Assembly: GCA_944548615.1 (NCBI GenBank)
Contig: OX155979.1
Coordinates: 14,103,597-14,167,596 of the forward strand
Reading direction: 5' to 3'
DNA from: Micropterix aruncella
Lineage: Eukaryota; Arthropoda; Insecta; Lepidoptera; Micropterigidae
Length of the DNA stretch: 64,000 nt
This document shows, piece by piece, positions 1 through 10,495 of this stretch. Position 1 is the first letter of the stretch, and every line of letters begins with the position of its first letter. The notes under the pieces were generated by a model. It did not search any database, had not been told where the DNA came from, and worked only from the letters and a program-made list of their open reading frames with translations. The position numbers were made by a program, and so were the translations under genes.

Positions 1-1055
1 AGTTGTTTATCAAAAATTAGGAAAATAATTATTATGAGGGAGTGCAATAGTGTCAAAGAACAAAAAAGGTTATTAATTAAGTCCAACGAAGTGACTTTTA
101 CGGTTGAAGCAAAAAATGGAAAATCATATTACAGTGTAAATTTAATGGAAGTACAGTCTGGCCAGAAAGAGTAGACCGTACTTTTTGGGAAAACATATTT
201 ATATTGCAACACAGTAATGTGAGAATAGTAAGACTAAATAATCTAGGGACATGTCTCAGTACCGTCTCCCAAGACTTCAACATCGACGTTTCAACGATTG
301 TGGCTTAAAAGAAAAAGAAAATAACGTTAGATGTGCCTCCGTTAAATAATCGTTAAATTTGACTACGATTGACACAGATGCCAACAATTTGTGGTTAAAC
401 TATACGAAATATTATACAAAACATGATCTCTGAAACAGACACTGAAAAGTACTTCTGTAGCTCCCGCATCGAATAGTTTTATTAATTTTTACCACGAAAT
501 AATATTAATAACGAGAATTAATAACAAAATGTAAGCTGTCATAAGGGTTAAAATAGCCACATTAAAATATGTTCCCCCCACATCGAATTGATTTCTGCTC
601 CTAATGGCCAGACCGTAAATAAGTATGTAAGATACTAAAAGTTTAACAAAGTTGCTAAGAAAACAAGAAAAGGACTAATCGGCTTTCGATGCAAAATGTT
701 GCCTCAAACCGTTTTAAAACGATTTTAATAATCGCATGACAGTTTTAGCATTTTGTTTCATTTAGATTTGTATTTCCAGTGTCACAAGACTAATTAAATT
801 AAATAATATTGCCTTGATCATTTTTAGATCAATATTAAAGCCCCAATGAAAACCCCCAGACAATTTCACCTCTTTTGATTGCCTCGTTTTAAAACGAATT
901 CATCCAGAAATGGAGTACTCACACGCTGCTGTGAGCTTTGCAACACTCATTTAAATGGTATTGATATTTTAAATAATTTTATGAGCGTTTATAAATACTT
1001 CGTAAATGAAATACTAGCCAATACAATAAACTGACTATTTTTAGCTGCTTTACTA
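1..1055. other. AT-rich sequence, nothing recognised
   Basis: No open frame with a recognisable domain and no clear terminal inverted repeat was seen on either strand. A few T/A-rich stretches resemble decayed transposon sequence, but I cannot assign them. Confidence 0.5.
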
Positions 1056-1116
1056 ATGTTTATTACTATTATTGTACTTTATATACAATATTATTACTAT
1101 TTTAGACACATACAGT

Positions 1117-1640
1117 TCACACACACACACACATATACACGCAGTCTAAAAACAAGCCTCTTATGTAGTAGACAAATTTTAGGTATTTCAGTTTTATTAT
1201 GTAGTTTAAAGTATTTTCTTTTAATTTTATTGCAATATGTAATCGGTTTTATATTAAATTAATCTGTATTTTTATAATGTAGTTTACTGTGTAATTAATA
1301 CTGGACTCGATTGCATTTCTTCGTGAACTAAAATCGGAAATTAGTTCATGTCAACAAGACAGGGCAATACATTAGAGCGGAATGTGAAATGATCGTTTGT
1401 CACTTTTCCGCATTAAAACTACCCACCGCAGCTGAATCTAAGGCCGCACGAAATGCGTTCAATCTTATTTAGACGGCTATAAGTTCGATAGTTTTAGTGC
1501 AGGAAAATCGACGATCGTTCATTTCATGTTCCGCTCAAACGTATTGCTCTGCCTCTTTCGCTTGAACTAATTTCTAATTTTAGTTCACGCAGAAACGCAA
1601 TCGGGCCCACTGCGTGATTTCTAAATAAAGAAGTGAATTC
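1117..1640 (+). repeat. Repeat S, copy 1 (split by MITE P1)
   Basis: The segment from the CACACA tract to TGATTTCTAAATAAA is repeated at 3596-3800 with many substitutions. Copy 1 is interrupted at 1303-1608 by the P MITE; outside it the two copies align in order. The AATAAA-rich end suggests the 3' part of an old retroposon, but no coding part is attached and the class is unknown. Confidence 0.55.
1303..1608. mobile_element. MITE P, copy 1 (306 bp, TIRs, 3-bp duplication ACT)
   Basis: The element starts GGACTCGATTGCATTTCTTC and ends with the near inverse, GAAACGCAATCGGGCCC; similarity between the arms continues for about 48 bp. It is flanked by ACT at 1300-1302 and 1609-1611. The related repeat at 3596-3800 reads AATACTATGTGATTTC without the insertion, which supports the boundaries. 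A 3-bp duplication and G-rich termini fit PIF/Harbinger-type MITEs, but there is no coding sequence to prove the superfamily. A second copy lies at 2029-2345 and an end fragment at 44297-44333. Confidence 0.7.
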
Positions 1641-2028
1641 GAATAATTGTATTAAAAATGGTTATGTACTACATAGATATAATTCTTTTTTGTAAGTTAT
1701 TCCGAAAGGTTACATATTTTGATTCTATTTTTAAACTTACCTAAATTTACATTTGTTTAAGTTTTGAATTTGTTATAAGTTTAATTAATTTATAATTATA
1801 ATTAAAGTACACCTACGGGGTAAACTGTGTAGTACTGCTCAAGTACCTGGACATCTATCTATTTTGCCTATATTTAAAATGCTTGCCCTGGAACAAGTTT
1901 TTACTTAGTTGGGCGGCATGGATCTATCGTCATAAGCGTGACATAACTTGCTGTGGGTTTACTATTTTTTTAATTAAATTGTATTACTTAGATATTAACT
2001 ATGAAATGTGTTACGATTAATGCGAATT
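1641..2028. other. AT-rich spacer, nothing recognised
   Basis: This lies between repeat S and the second P MITE. No coding or terminal-repeat signal was seen. Confidence 0.4.
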
Positions 2029-2345
2029 GGACCCGATTGCGTTTCTTCGTGAACTAAAATAGGAACTTAGTTCACCGAACGAGACAGAGCAATACGTTAG
2101 AACGGAACATTAAATGAACTGTCGTCGATTATCCCGCACCAAAACTACCTGTCGAACTTATAGACGCCCGAATAAGTTTGAAATCATTTCGTGCGGTGTT
2201 ATATTTAGCTGCTTTATCTTCAGTGGGTAGTTTTAATCCGTAAAATTGACAACCGTTCATTTCACATTCCGCTCTGGTGTACTGCTCCGTTTCGTTCGCA
2301 CGAACTAATTTCGGATTTTAATTCACGAGAAACGCAATCGAGCCC
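2029..2345. mobile_element. MITE P, copy 2
   Basis: It starts GGACCCGATTGCGTTTCTTC and ends GAAACGCAATCGAGCCC, matching the termini of the 1303-1608 copy. Internal segments such as the CATTTCACATTCCGCTC block near the right arm are also shared. The right end abuts the terminus of element Q with no spacer, so the target duplication cannot be read cleanly. Confidence 0.65.
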
Positions 2346-3113
2346 AATGGCCCGTATTCCGTTTCTCTCGGTCTTAAACTAAGCTGGTGCTAAAAATTAA
2401 GAACTTAAGCACCTTCTTTATTTCGTTGGTATTCCGTTTTATCAAAATTAAGAACCGGTCTTAAATCTTAAAATTTCCGTTTTGTCTATGGCCGTTCTAA
2501 AGCGGGGTCTTAATTTTGACAGCTCGCCGCCTGGTCAGTCGCCCGATCGCTCGCCGCGCGCCGCGCCGTTTCGTGTTTGTGTGTCGATTCGCGTTTTCGT
2601 TTGTTTAGAAATAAAATGGCAATAAAATAAGGAGAATGTGCCTAAACAAGAATATACAGGGCGATTTATCATAACCTACAATAATAATACATAGGATTTT
2701 CAGGGCAAGATGAATAAACGATTACTTACGATAATCTGCGCTCCTCATCCCTTCTTCGATTAAAAAGCCAATGCTGAGCAAACATCTTTGAAAATTGCAA
2801 CACGTAAAGTCTTCGGAATCACAAGCAAAAAAAAGTTACACGGCTGTCATACGAAGACTGATTGATTTTAGACCGTTCTTAGATAAAACCCCGAACAAGA
2901 CCCATCCGCCATGACAGTTGTAGAAACGGAATACCAAAAAGGGTCTCGACGGTGCTTAACGTCAATTGAAGCACCTGATGATCTCTACATAAGCATGCGC
3001 CAGTTAGGACCCATGAAAGGGAATACGAAATCGTCACTTCAAAATTAAGCGTCGTTTTAGCGCCTTTTTAGACCCCAATTTAGGCACCTGCGAGAAACGG
3101 AATACGGGCCATT
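2346..3113. mobile_element. Non-autonomous TIR element Q (768 bp)
   Basis: Perfect 22-bp terminal inverted repeats are seen: AATGGCCCGTATTCCG... at 2346-2367 and its exact complement ending ...CGGGCCATT at 3092-3113. The interior has short inverted TTAAGA/TCTTAA motifs and a GC/CpG-rich patch at 2515-2600 unlike its surroundings. There is no usable open frame. The TIR start is reminiscent of elements beginning GGCCCGTATTC, but I will not name a superfamily. Confidence 0.65.
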
Positions 3114-3595
3114 GTGTACATTACCATAAATAAAGAAATCATTCTGTACGCACACATATAGTCCCCCCCCCCTCCCCACACATAGTTCCATAAAAAAATC
3201 TTTTCTGTTATTTAATTTAAAGCAATTCACAAATACTACAATTTCCAAATTAAAACATAAAATAAAATATCATATAATTGACCACTTAATCCACAGCAAT
3301 ATTTTAAACTTAATTTTAAAATAATTTCCACTGTACGATATCACCCAACTAAGCAAAACTTGCACTTGGGCGGATATTCCATAAACATAGAGTCGCACAA
3401 ATTAATGTGTGAATACGTTAAAAAAATAATTTAATTGTTCACGAGCATTTTTTTAAATATACAGCCTAAAACGAATAAAAAGAAGACTACAGCAAAGAAA
3501 AAATCTATAAGTACTTACAAAAATTCTGTTTAAAAAATCAGTAAAAAATATGCACGTATTTGTATAATCTGTAAAAAATATGTTAAAATATACAC
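3114..3595. other. AT-rich spacer with a short C-run
   Basis: No gene was seen. A C10-TCCCC tract lies at about 3162-3177. The rest is AT-rich and unassigned. Confidence 0.4.
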
Positions 3596-3805
3596 TCCAC
3601 ACTCACACACTCACATACACAGACACCCTAAACACAAGCCTCTTAAGTGGTACTAAAATTTTAGGTATTTTAGTTTTATTAAGTATTTCAATTAAAGTTG
3701 TTTAATTTTAGTGAAATCCGTAATCGGTTTTATTTTTAATTACCTAATGTGTATTTTTATAATATAATTTTCTGTGTAATTAATACTATGTGATTTCTAA
3801 ATAAA
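3596..3805 (+). repeat. Repeat S, copy 2 (uninterrupted)
   Basis: This is the same sequence as 1117-1640 but without the P MITE. It includes ACAAGCCTCTTA, the TTTTAGGTATTT block and the terminal TGTGATTTCTAAATAAATAAATG. It serves as the empty-site reference for MITE P copy 1. Confidence 0.55.
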
Positions 3806-3809
3806 TAAA

Positions 3810-5036
3810 TGAAAAACCGACTCCAATTTTTTTTATAAATGCAGCAGCCATGTCACGGTGATACATATAACGGGCTGTCATAATTAAATGCGTATACAAA
3901 ATTGTATGTATGTGCTGTTGACCGTTGAGAAGTTCCCTCGTTGGGAGCCAACCCTGAGTACCCATGTGTTCAGGGTCGGTCACACTCACGGGTCAACACC
4001 CATCCGATGGCCTCCACGCATGGGGTGCGAGCCTGGGTAGGACACTGGGTCAACCAGTCTCCCCTGGGAATCAAACCTCTGGCGCTCCTGGACGGTCTGC
4101 GCACCGAGCGGCGCAAGCCAATCGACTGTGCTCTCCGACTAACAGTCGGGGGAGTCTGGGAACTGTATTGTTTCCTATAGAGCGGGGATGGTTGTCTACC
4201 TTACGGCGACTGCTCTTGAAATGACCATTGGCCATCCGATCCCGGTTCAGAGTCGGGCAAAGGACGCCTTGGTCCGCGATAGATTCGGTTCACACCGTTT
4301 CACCGCTTCGTAAGGGAGAGGCGGCCCGCCAGGTAACACTGGCTATCTCGCGGTAAGGCGTTGGCTTCTTGCGGGTTGTGACGTAGCCGGATGTTGGATT
4401 TGTTCTGTCCAAAGTCTTCTACGTTCACTGCAGGGCGATAGAACGAGAAAATCGTTAAAACGTCCTGTGGTGACGGGCTCGCCCGTTGTAGTTGACACCG
4501 CAAGTTGCCGCAGCCCTTGGTGAAACTTAGAACGGGGTGTCGCAATTGAATACATATACAAAATGTTGTGTCTGTGCTGCTGACCGTTGAGGAGTTCCCT
4601 TGTTGGGAGCCAACCCTGGGCGCAGCAGCTATGTCATGATAAAACTTAGAACGGGCTATCATAACTGAATGAGTATACAAAATTTGGGGTTTGTGCTGTT
4701 GACCGTTGAGGAGTTCCGTCGTCGAAAGCCAACCCAGGGTGAAGAATGAGGTCATGCTTACCATAGAAATAAATGAATTGTCATCGGAATAGAACCAACA
4801 TGTAAATTTTCAATTTCAAATGATAATATTTGAGGAGTTCCCTTAATTCCTCGTGGATCCCATCATCAGAACAGGATTTTGATAAAAATGGGACCAATCT
4901 GAAAGTATATCCTTTCGAATAAAAGAAGAGTTTATCAAATTTGTTCATAAATAGCAGAGTTCTGAGGTAACAAATGTTAAAAAAAAACATACAACCGAAT
5001 TGATAACTGCCTCCTTTTTTTGAAAGTCGGTTAAAA
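3810..5036 (+). mobile_element. Element C with internal ~120-bp tandem units (split by B)
   Basis: The left end AAAAACCGACTCC and right end AGTCGGTTAAAA are inverted versions of each other, as in a TTAA-type MITE. Inside are three diverged units of about 120 bp, each with GTGCTGxTGACCGTTGAG, AGTTCCxTxGTxGGGAGCCAACC and a GTATACAAAAT block, near 3840-3958, 4505-4620 and 4621-4745. A family B copy interrupts it at 3959-4504. The right part (4746-5036) ends in AACCGAATTGATAACTGCC and a T-run. A partial reverse copy is at 56843-57120. Confidence 0.5.
3959..4504 (-). mobile_element. Family B retroposon, copy with internal deletion
   Basis: The sequence runs from CCCATGTGTTCAGGGTCGG to the B 5' terminal block GACGGGCTCGCCCGTTGTAG (reverse orientation) and CACCGCAAG. 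Its 3' terminal ~35 bp are missing. About 90 bp are deleted near 4318, where AAGGGAGAG joins directly to GGCCCGCC. It sits inside the tandem units of element C. Confidence 0.7.
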
Positions 5037-5223
5037 GATGAATTTAATCTTTTTATTGTATGAGACTTAGCCGATTCGATATATGTGACTATTTGTCAAT
5101 TCTTTGAGCATTTCTGTTTGGTTTCGGTAATTTTATAAAATCAAAAATGATCGAAATAACTCGTTATGCCACTACCTACTGATAATTTACTATAAGCCTA
5201 AGAAAAATTGTTTAGGTGCATAA

Positions 5224-6594
5224 ACTAGAGTTGTCGACTACAGCGGGCGAGCCCGTCACCTCAGGAAGTTTTAACGATTAGTCGTTCTATCGCCCTGGAG
5301 TGAGCGCAGAAGAATTAGAACAAAAACAGTCCACCGTCTAGCTCCGCCACAAACCCGTAAGAGGGCAACGCCTTAACCGCGAGATAGCCAGGAGTGTTAC
5401 CCAGCGGGCTTACACTCACGCCCTTACTTCCAATTGCGACCAGATTACTCCTGTCTCTCGATTGGTTACGAGTTCGAGGTCGCTTGCGCGGTCCTCTCCC
5501 TTACGAAGCGGTGAAACGGTGTATACCGAATCTATCGCGGACCACGGCATCCTTTGCCCGGCTGTTCACCCAGGATCGGGTAGCCGATGGTCGTTTCAAG
5601 AGCAGTCGCCGTAAGGTCCGCGACCACCCCCGCTCTATAGGAAACAGTACTGCTTCCAGACTCCCCCGAATGTTAGTCAGAGTGGGGGCTAACGGGCCCA
5701 TGATGAGTTGGCCACGATGACCCATGTGTTCAGGGTCGGTCACACTCACGGGTCAACACCCATCCGACGGCCTCCCCGCATGGGGTGCCGGGAATCCTGG
5801 GTAGGACACTGGGTCAACCAGTCTCCCCTGGGAATCAAACCTCTGGCGCCCCTGGACGGTCTGCACACCGTGCGGCGCAAGGCAATCGATTGTGCTCTCC
5901 GACTAACAGTCGGGGGAGTCTGGGAACTGTATTGTTTCCTATCGAGCGGGGGTGGTTGTGTACCTTATGGCGACTGCTCTTGAATTGACCATTGGCCATC
6001 CGATCCCGGGTAAGAGGCGGGCAAAGGACGCCTTGGTCCGCGATAGATTCGGTGCACTCCGTTTCACCGCTTCATAAGGGAGAGGACCGCGCAAGCGACC
6101 TCGAACTCGGAACCAATCGAGAGACCGGAGAAATCTGGTCACAATTGGAAGTGAGGGCGCGAGTATCTCGAGCCCGCCGGGTTTATTCCTGGCTAACTCG
6201 CGGTAAGGCGTTGGACTCTCACGGGTTGTGACGTAGCTGGACGTAGGATTGTACTGTCCAAAGTCTTCTACTTTCACTGCAGGGCGACAGAACGACTAAT
6301 CGTTAAAACGTCCTGTGGTGACGGGCTCGCCCGTTGTAGTCGACACCGCAAGATGTTAGTCAGAGTGCGCAATCGATTGGGTAACGCCGCACGGTGCGCA
6401 GACCGTCCAGGAGCGCCAGAAGGTTGATTCCCAGGGGAAACTAACCATAAAGCCAGAGTCCACCCAGGCTCGCACTTCATGCGTGGAGGCCGTCGGATAG
6501 GTGTTGACCCGTGAGTGTTACCAACCCTGAACAGAAAGGGTCTTCGTGGCCAACTCAGCAAGGGCCCATTAACCCCCTAAGTGCATTGGGCCCA
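5224..6594 (+). mobile_element. Family B composite, locus 1 (B+ host carrying a nested B-)
   Basis: The host B starts ACTAGAGTTGTCGACTAC at 5224. It is interrupted at 5684 and resumes at 6353 (AATCGATTGGG...) to the GGGCCCA end near 6594. The composite is flanked by TTAGGTGCATAA at 5212-5223 and 6595-6606, a 12-bp target-site duplication. The last ~25 bp contain a partly repeated GGGCCCATTA block. There is no coding frame beyond chance open frames in GC-rich sequence. Confidence 0.75.
5685..6352 (-). mobile_element. Full-length family B nested in B (668 bp)
   Basis: This complete B copy in reverse orientation runs from GGGGCTAACGGGCCC to GTCGACACCGCAAG. It is flanked by ATGTTAGTCAGAGTG at 5670-5684 and 6353-6367 (15 bp), which is the corresponding segment of the host B. 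The exact duplication shows it was inserted into the host B copy rather than formed by inversion. Confidence 0.8.
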
Positions 6595-6606
6595 TTAGGT
6601 GCATAA

Positions 6607-6927
6607 GTGGTATATCAATATAAAAATGTGAAAATGTGCTTATTTTTTAATTTGTTCCGTTCTAGTAGTGCTTTGTAAAACCTGCCACTGCCTCATGGAG
6701 GTGTCGACTACAACCCCAGGAAGTTTTAACGATTATGATCGTTTTGTCTCCCGTGAGGTGAGTGTAGAGCAGTGGTTCCGAATTACTTTTTCTTGCGTAC
6801 CACGTATATGTGCCAACTTTCATGGTGATCGGTCAAATGGTTTCGGAGTCTATTAGGACTTAACTCTACATATTCTAAATGTACGTAGATATATTAATTT
6901 TCAATTTAATTTATTTGTATTCACAAA
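6607..6927. other. AT-rich spacer with a small diverged B 5' fragment
   Basis: At about 6697-6772 the sequence GTGTCGACTACAACCCCAGG, then AAGTTTTAACGATTATGATCG and GAGGTGAGTGTAGA, matches the diverged B subfamily seen at 24090 and 40254. The rest shows nothing recognisable. Confidence 0.45.
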
Positions 6928-7676
6928 TCTATACCAATATTATAAAGAGGTACAGTTTGTGACGTTGTAGGAAGTAATCTCTGGATCTACTAATCCGATT
7001 TTGAAAATTCTTCTGCTAATAGAAAGCCACGTTATTTGTGAGTGTCATCGGCTATATATTAATCCGAAAAATTGAAAGACTTTTTCGTGGTAGTCGGATT
7101 TGCAAAGTACCTAAGTCGGAGAATAAGCGGTCGAACGAAATTGTTTTAACTAACGCTGCCTTAACGATGAGAGATATATGATTAAGTTCTAGAGAAAAGT
7201 TGTAGAGCTTGATAATGCCTACAAAAAGTCAGCGACAGCATATGTCTAACTTTTATATTTAAATTACAAAAAACTCTTATTTTATATTAAAAAAATAATT
7301 TAAATCGTTAGGTCATTTTTATTGGTCATATTATCAACAATTATGAATTCTTATCAAAATAAGTAAATTTATCGTCTCAAGTGTTTAAAAGAAAAGACGT
7401 TTCCTTTTACTGCATATAATTTCCCTTTTACTGCATAACTGGTTAAAGAGATAAGACGCTTACAAATAAGACATCCGCGAGAAGACACTCTTAAATAACG
7501 TTAATATAAATTGGCATGCAAATACATACATACACATGCAGTAAAAAAATAAATATAACCCTTGTTTTGGCAGTCAGGAAATAAATCATAGCACTCAGTA
7601 CTAACCGAACCACACTCATAATTTCATCACAAGTAAAAAGTTTTACCGCCCAACGAAGTCGGCACGGGTCAGCTAG
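6928..7676 (+). mobile_element. Non-autonomous Helitron, copy 1 (749 bp)
   Basis: It starts TCTATACCAATATTATAAAG directly after an A and ends GGTCAGCTAG directly before a T, as expected for insertion between A and T. Just upstream of the end lies a hairpin, GCCCA-ACGAAG-TCGGC, with one mismatch (perfect in the sister copy at 28537-29390). There is no Rep/helicase coding sequence. The start motif and CTAG end are typical of lepidopteran Helitrons. Confidence 0.75.
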
Positions 7677-7778
7677 TTTGTACATAAATAAGAAGTATAT
7701 TTCCGTTTATTTTCAAAACATTACTGTCAATCTGTTATTTGTTACTAACTGAATTTACTAACTGAATTTTTTAAGAAT

Positions 7779-8030
7779 AAAGAAACACATTATAAAAAGT
7801 TTTCAGATACACATACTAAAAATACGAGAAATAAATTAAACATTTTTATACCATGTATTAAACTAAACACAGCAAGGCAAGACAAAAAATACTCAGGGCC
7901 ATATTACTTTAACAGGCTACCAGAAAGTTTAAAAACTATTCAAGTGGAAAGCTTATTCAAAAAGTTACTTAAAGAATTCTTATTAGACAAAGCTTTTTAC
8001 TCGATCGATGAGTTTGTTAATTTTAAATAA
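7779..8030 (+). pseudogene. LINE ORF2 C-terminal remnant
   Basis: An open frame on codons starting at multiples of three encodes about 83 residues ending at TAA (8028-8030). The order of motifs, NTR..., YSGPYYFNRLP, then LFKKLLKEFLL and AFYSIDEF, is that of the extreme C-terminus of jockey-superclade LINE reverse transcriptase proteins. No methionine start is expected in a 5'-truncated insertion. A 3' UTR-like AT-rich tail follows to about 8330, ending in GAAATTG repeats. Confidence 0.7.
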
Positions 8031-8684
8031 TTTTTCAAATTTTTTGGTCATTTTTTTGACAATTTTAAGTAGCATTTTTTAATTATTCTGACTTTTTCTG
8101 ATTTTAATTTCTTGATTATTTTTATCAATTATTTTAATTTGTGGTTTTAGTAAATAAATCTTAAAAATGATTTGGATGCCCTAAAAGCAATAATGAAGTA
8201 ACTGTAGGTATGTACGTGGTGATAAATTTAAATATTGTAAAAAAGAACTAATATACTGTAATTTAAATGTACCTAAATATTAAGTTTCTACAATCTGTTA
8301 AGATTTTTTGGAAATAAATTGAAATTGAAAAAAAATGAAATTGAAAAATTGTTATTTCAAAAATATTTTTGTCGCCGTAGATAGGCTCTTTTGCCCTTTG
8401 TGGCGCCGGTATGATTATACCTTTTGCGTCATTCGTAGAAAAGTATTCTACCTATTACAGTTCTGCATTGTAAATGGTAGAATAAACGATCTGATTTGCA
8501 TAAGACATGATTTTATGGCATTCGTAAAAATGTAAATAGACTGAAGAACATAGCTAAAATATGACTGCTATTTGCATGCGAAAATAGTTCGGCTGCGATA
8601 GACGAGATTTGCTTGAAGTCATCATATTTCAATTTATTTTAAGCTTTATTTCAAACAGCCCCGGATCTAGCAGGGGGATGGCAA
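8031..8684. other. LINE 3' tail followed by unassigned sequence
   Basis: The stretch to about 8330 is the probable 3' UTR of the LINE remnant, ending in repeats of AAATTGAAA. From 8335 to 8670 I see nothing recognisable. Confidence 0.4.
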
Positions 8685-9350
8685 CAACTTGCGGTGTCAA
8701 CTACAACGGGCGAGCCCGTCACCACAGGACGTTTTAACTATTTTCTCGTTCTATCGCCCTGCAGTGAACGTAGAAGACTTTGGACATAACAAATCCAACG
8801 TCCAGCTACGTCACAACCCGCAAGAAGCCAACGCCTTACCGCGAGATAGCCAGAGTTACCTGGCGGGCCGACCCTCGCGCCCTTGCTTCCAATTGTGACC
8901 AGATTTCTCCGGTCTCTCGATTGGTTCCGAGTTCGAGGTCGCTTACTCGGTCCTCTCCCTTACGAAGCGGTGAAACGGTGTGAACCGAATCTATCGCGGA
9001 CCAAGGCGTCCTTTGGCCGACTCTGAACCGGGATCGGATGGCCAATGGTCATTTCAAGAGCAGTCGCCGTAAGGTAGACAACCGCCCCCGCTCTATAGGA
9101 AACAATACAGTTCCCAGACTCCCCCGATTGTTAGTCGGAGAGCACAATCGATTGGCTTGCGCCGCTCGGTGCGCAGACCGTCCAGGAGCGCCAGAGGTTT
9201 GATTCCCAGGGGAGACTGGTTAACCCAGTGTCCTACCCAGGCTCGCACCCCATGCGTGGAGGCCATCGGATGGATGTTGACCCGTGAGTGTGACCGACCC
9301 TGAACACATGGGTCATCGTGGCCACCTCATCATGGGCCCATTAGCTCCCG
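8685..9350 (+). mobile_element. Family B retroposon, full length, 12-bp duplication
   Basis: This complete copy runs from CAACTTGCGGTGTCAACTAC to GGGCCCATTAGCTCCCG. It is flanked by GGGGGATGGCAA at 8673-8684 and 9351-9362. It is about 666 bp, GC-rich in AT-rich flanks, and has no poly(A) or simple-repeat tail. A stretch GGTTTGATTCCC near its last third resembles a pol III B box, but no matching A box at a sensible place was found. Confidence 0.85.
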
Positions 9351-9453
9351 GGGGGATGGCAAACCGGGGTGCCTGCCGCGGGCGGCAATTTAAGGGGACG
9401 CCAAATGCATGTGTTTGAAAACACTAAAGCGCCTAGAACCCAGGGCGCAACAT

Positions 9454-9886
9454 ACAGGGTGGCCCGTAAGTCCTTTGAAATGTACATTTCTAATGAAATG
9501 CATACGACGGGCGGAAGGGACGCGGGCTGGGCTAAAACAGTAAGTGTAAGTTCGGTTTCTGGGAATTTAGTCGTCATGGAGCGTTTCATCGGTGCGGACC
9601 GTGCTATTTGTGTGCGCGAGTTTTATCGGAACAATGATTCGGCAACCATTGCGCGGCGAAAATTTCGAGAACATCGCAATCTACACAACTTTAATGACAC
9701 TCCAACTGTTCAAACGATCAAGAATTGGGTTGCTAAGTTTGAAGAGACTGTTTCGATGTTAGATAAACAGCGGTCAGGTCGACCAAGGACATTACGGATG
9801 GAAGAAAACATCGACAGTGTTACAGTCTGTTCATGAAAATCCTACCCAGTCTACTCGTAACCGTGTATAATAACAACTGTGTAAAA
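9454..9886 (+). pseudogene. Mariner-like/DUF4817-type transposase, 5' part, frameshifted
   Basis: A methionine at 9576 starts MERFIGADRAICVREFYRNN and continues through a helix-turn-helix-like region to SGRPRTLRMEENID. This matches the N-terminal DUF4817 domain found on insect transposases with a following DDE domain. About one base is missing near 9818: the frame ends at TGA (9834), while the shifted frame continues LQSVHENPTQSTRN for about 16 codons before TAA. No DDE catalytic domain follows. CAGGGTGGCCCGTAAGT at about 9456 looks like the element's 5' terminal repeat. The open frame also runs upstream of the methionine into the flank by chance. Confidence 0.7.
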
Positions 9887-10495
9887 TTTGTAAATTAGCT
9901 GTTTATCTCTTTAGTATGTTAGCTAAAGCTTGTGTATATATGTCCTGTAAAATCCAACTGTTGTAAATATTTTATCATAATATTAACTAATAAGTGAATT
10001 GTAACTTATTAATTTGATTCAATAACGTATATTTTTCTGACTTTCTGACAAATTGGGTAATTTTTTATTTTTAATTTAATTTCTAATTTTAATTACCACA
10101 TTGGGTAAATTTCATTTTTATTTTATTTTATTTTAAACTAAAGATCGGTTAGTCGAATATGATCGTTCAAATCTCGGGTTTTATATCAAACTGACCCCAA
10201 AACTACTTCACATTTCAAACGTATATAACTAACGGATCGTAATTTAGTAACACTTTAAGTTTTAAGTTATTTTTGAGTGAATAGTACGGCAAAACATTAA
10301 TCGCTAATACTTACAGCGGTCGCTCGAAAATGAAAATCTCGAACCGCACCGAACCACCGACTGGTGCGTAGGTGGATGTACGCTCGAGGCACGTATTCAT
10401 ACACTCACAGAAGCTTAAACATTATTAATTAAGGAAATATTGACGATGGTACTATTGCCCCGTCTTACTATTGTCCCCGGTTTACCCTATTCCGA
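9887..10495. other. AT-rich spacer, nothing recognised
   Basis: No coding or repeat signature was seen, apart from T-rich, low-complexity sequence around 10050-10135. Confidence 0.4.

Noticed and set aside
5224..6352. B pairs as a foldback DNA transposon with long inverted arms
   Set aside because: The 15-bp duplication at the inner junction and single full copies with their own duplications show that the inverted arrangement is nesting, not element architecture.
8685..9350. Family B as a tRNA-derived SINE
   Set aside because: GGTTTGATTCCC resembles a B box, but it is about 500 bp from the 5' end, and no A box or cloverleaf fits around it.
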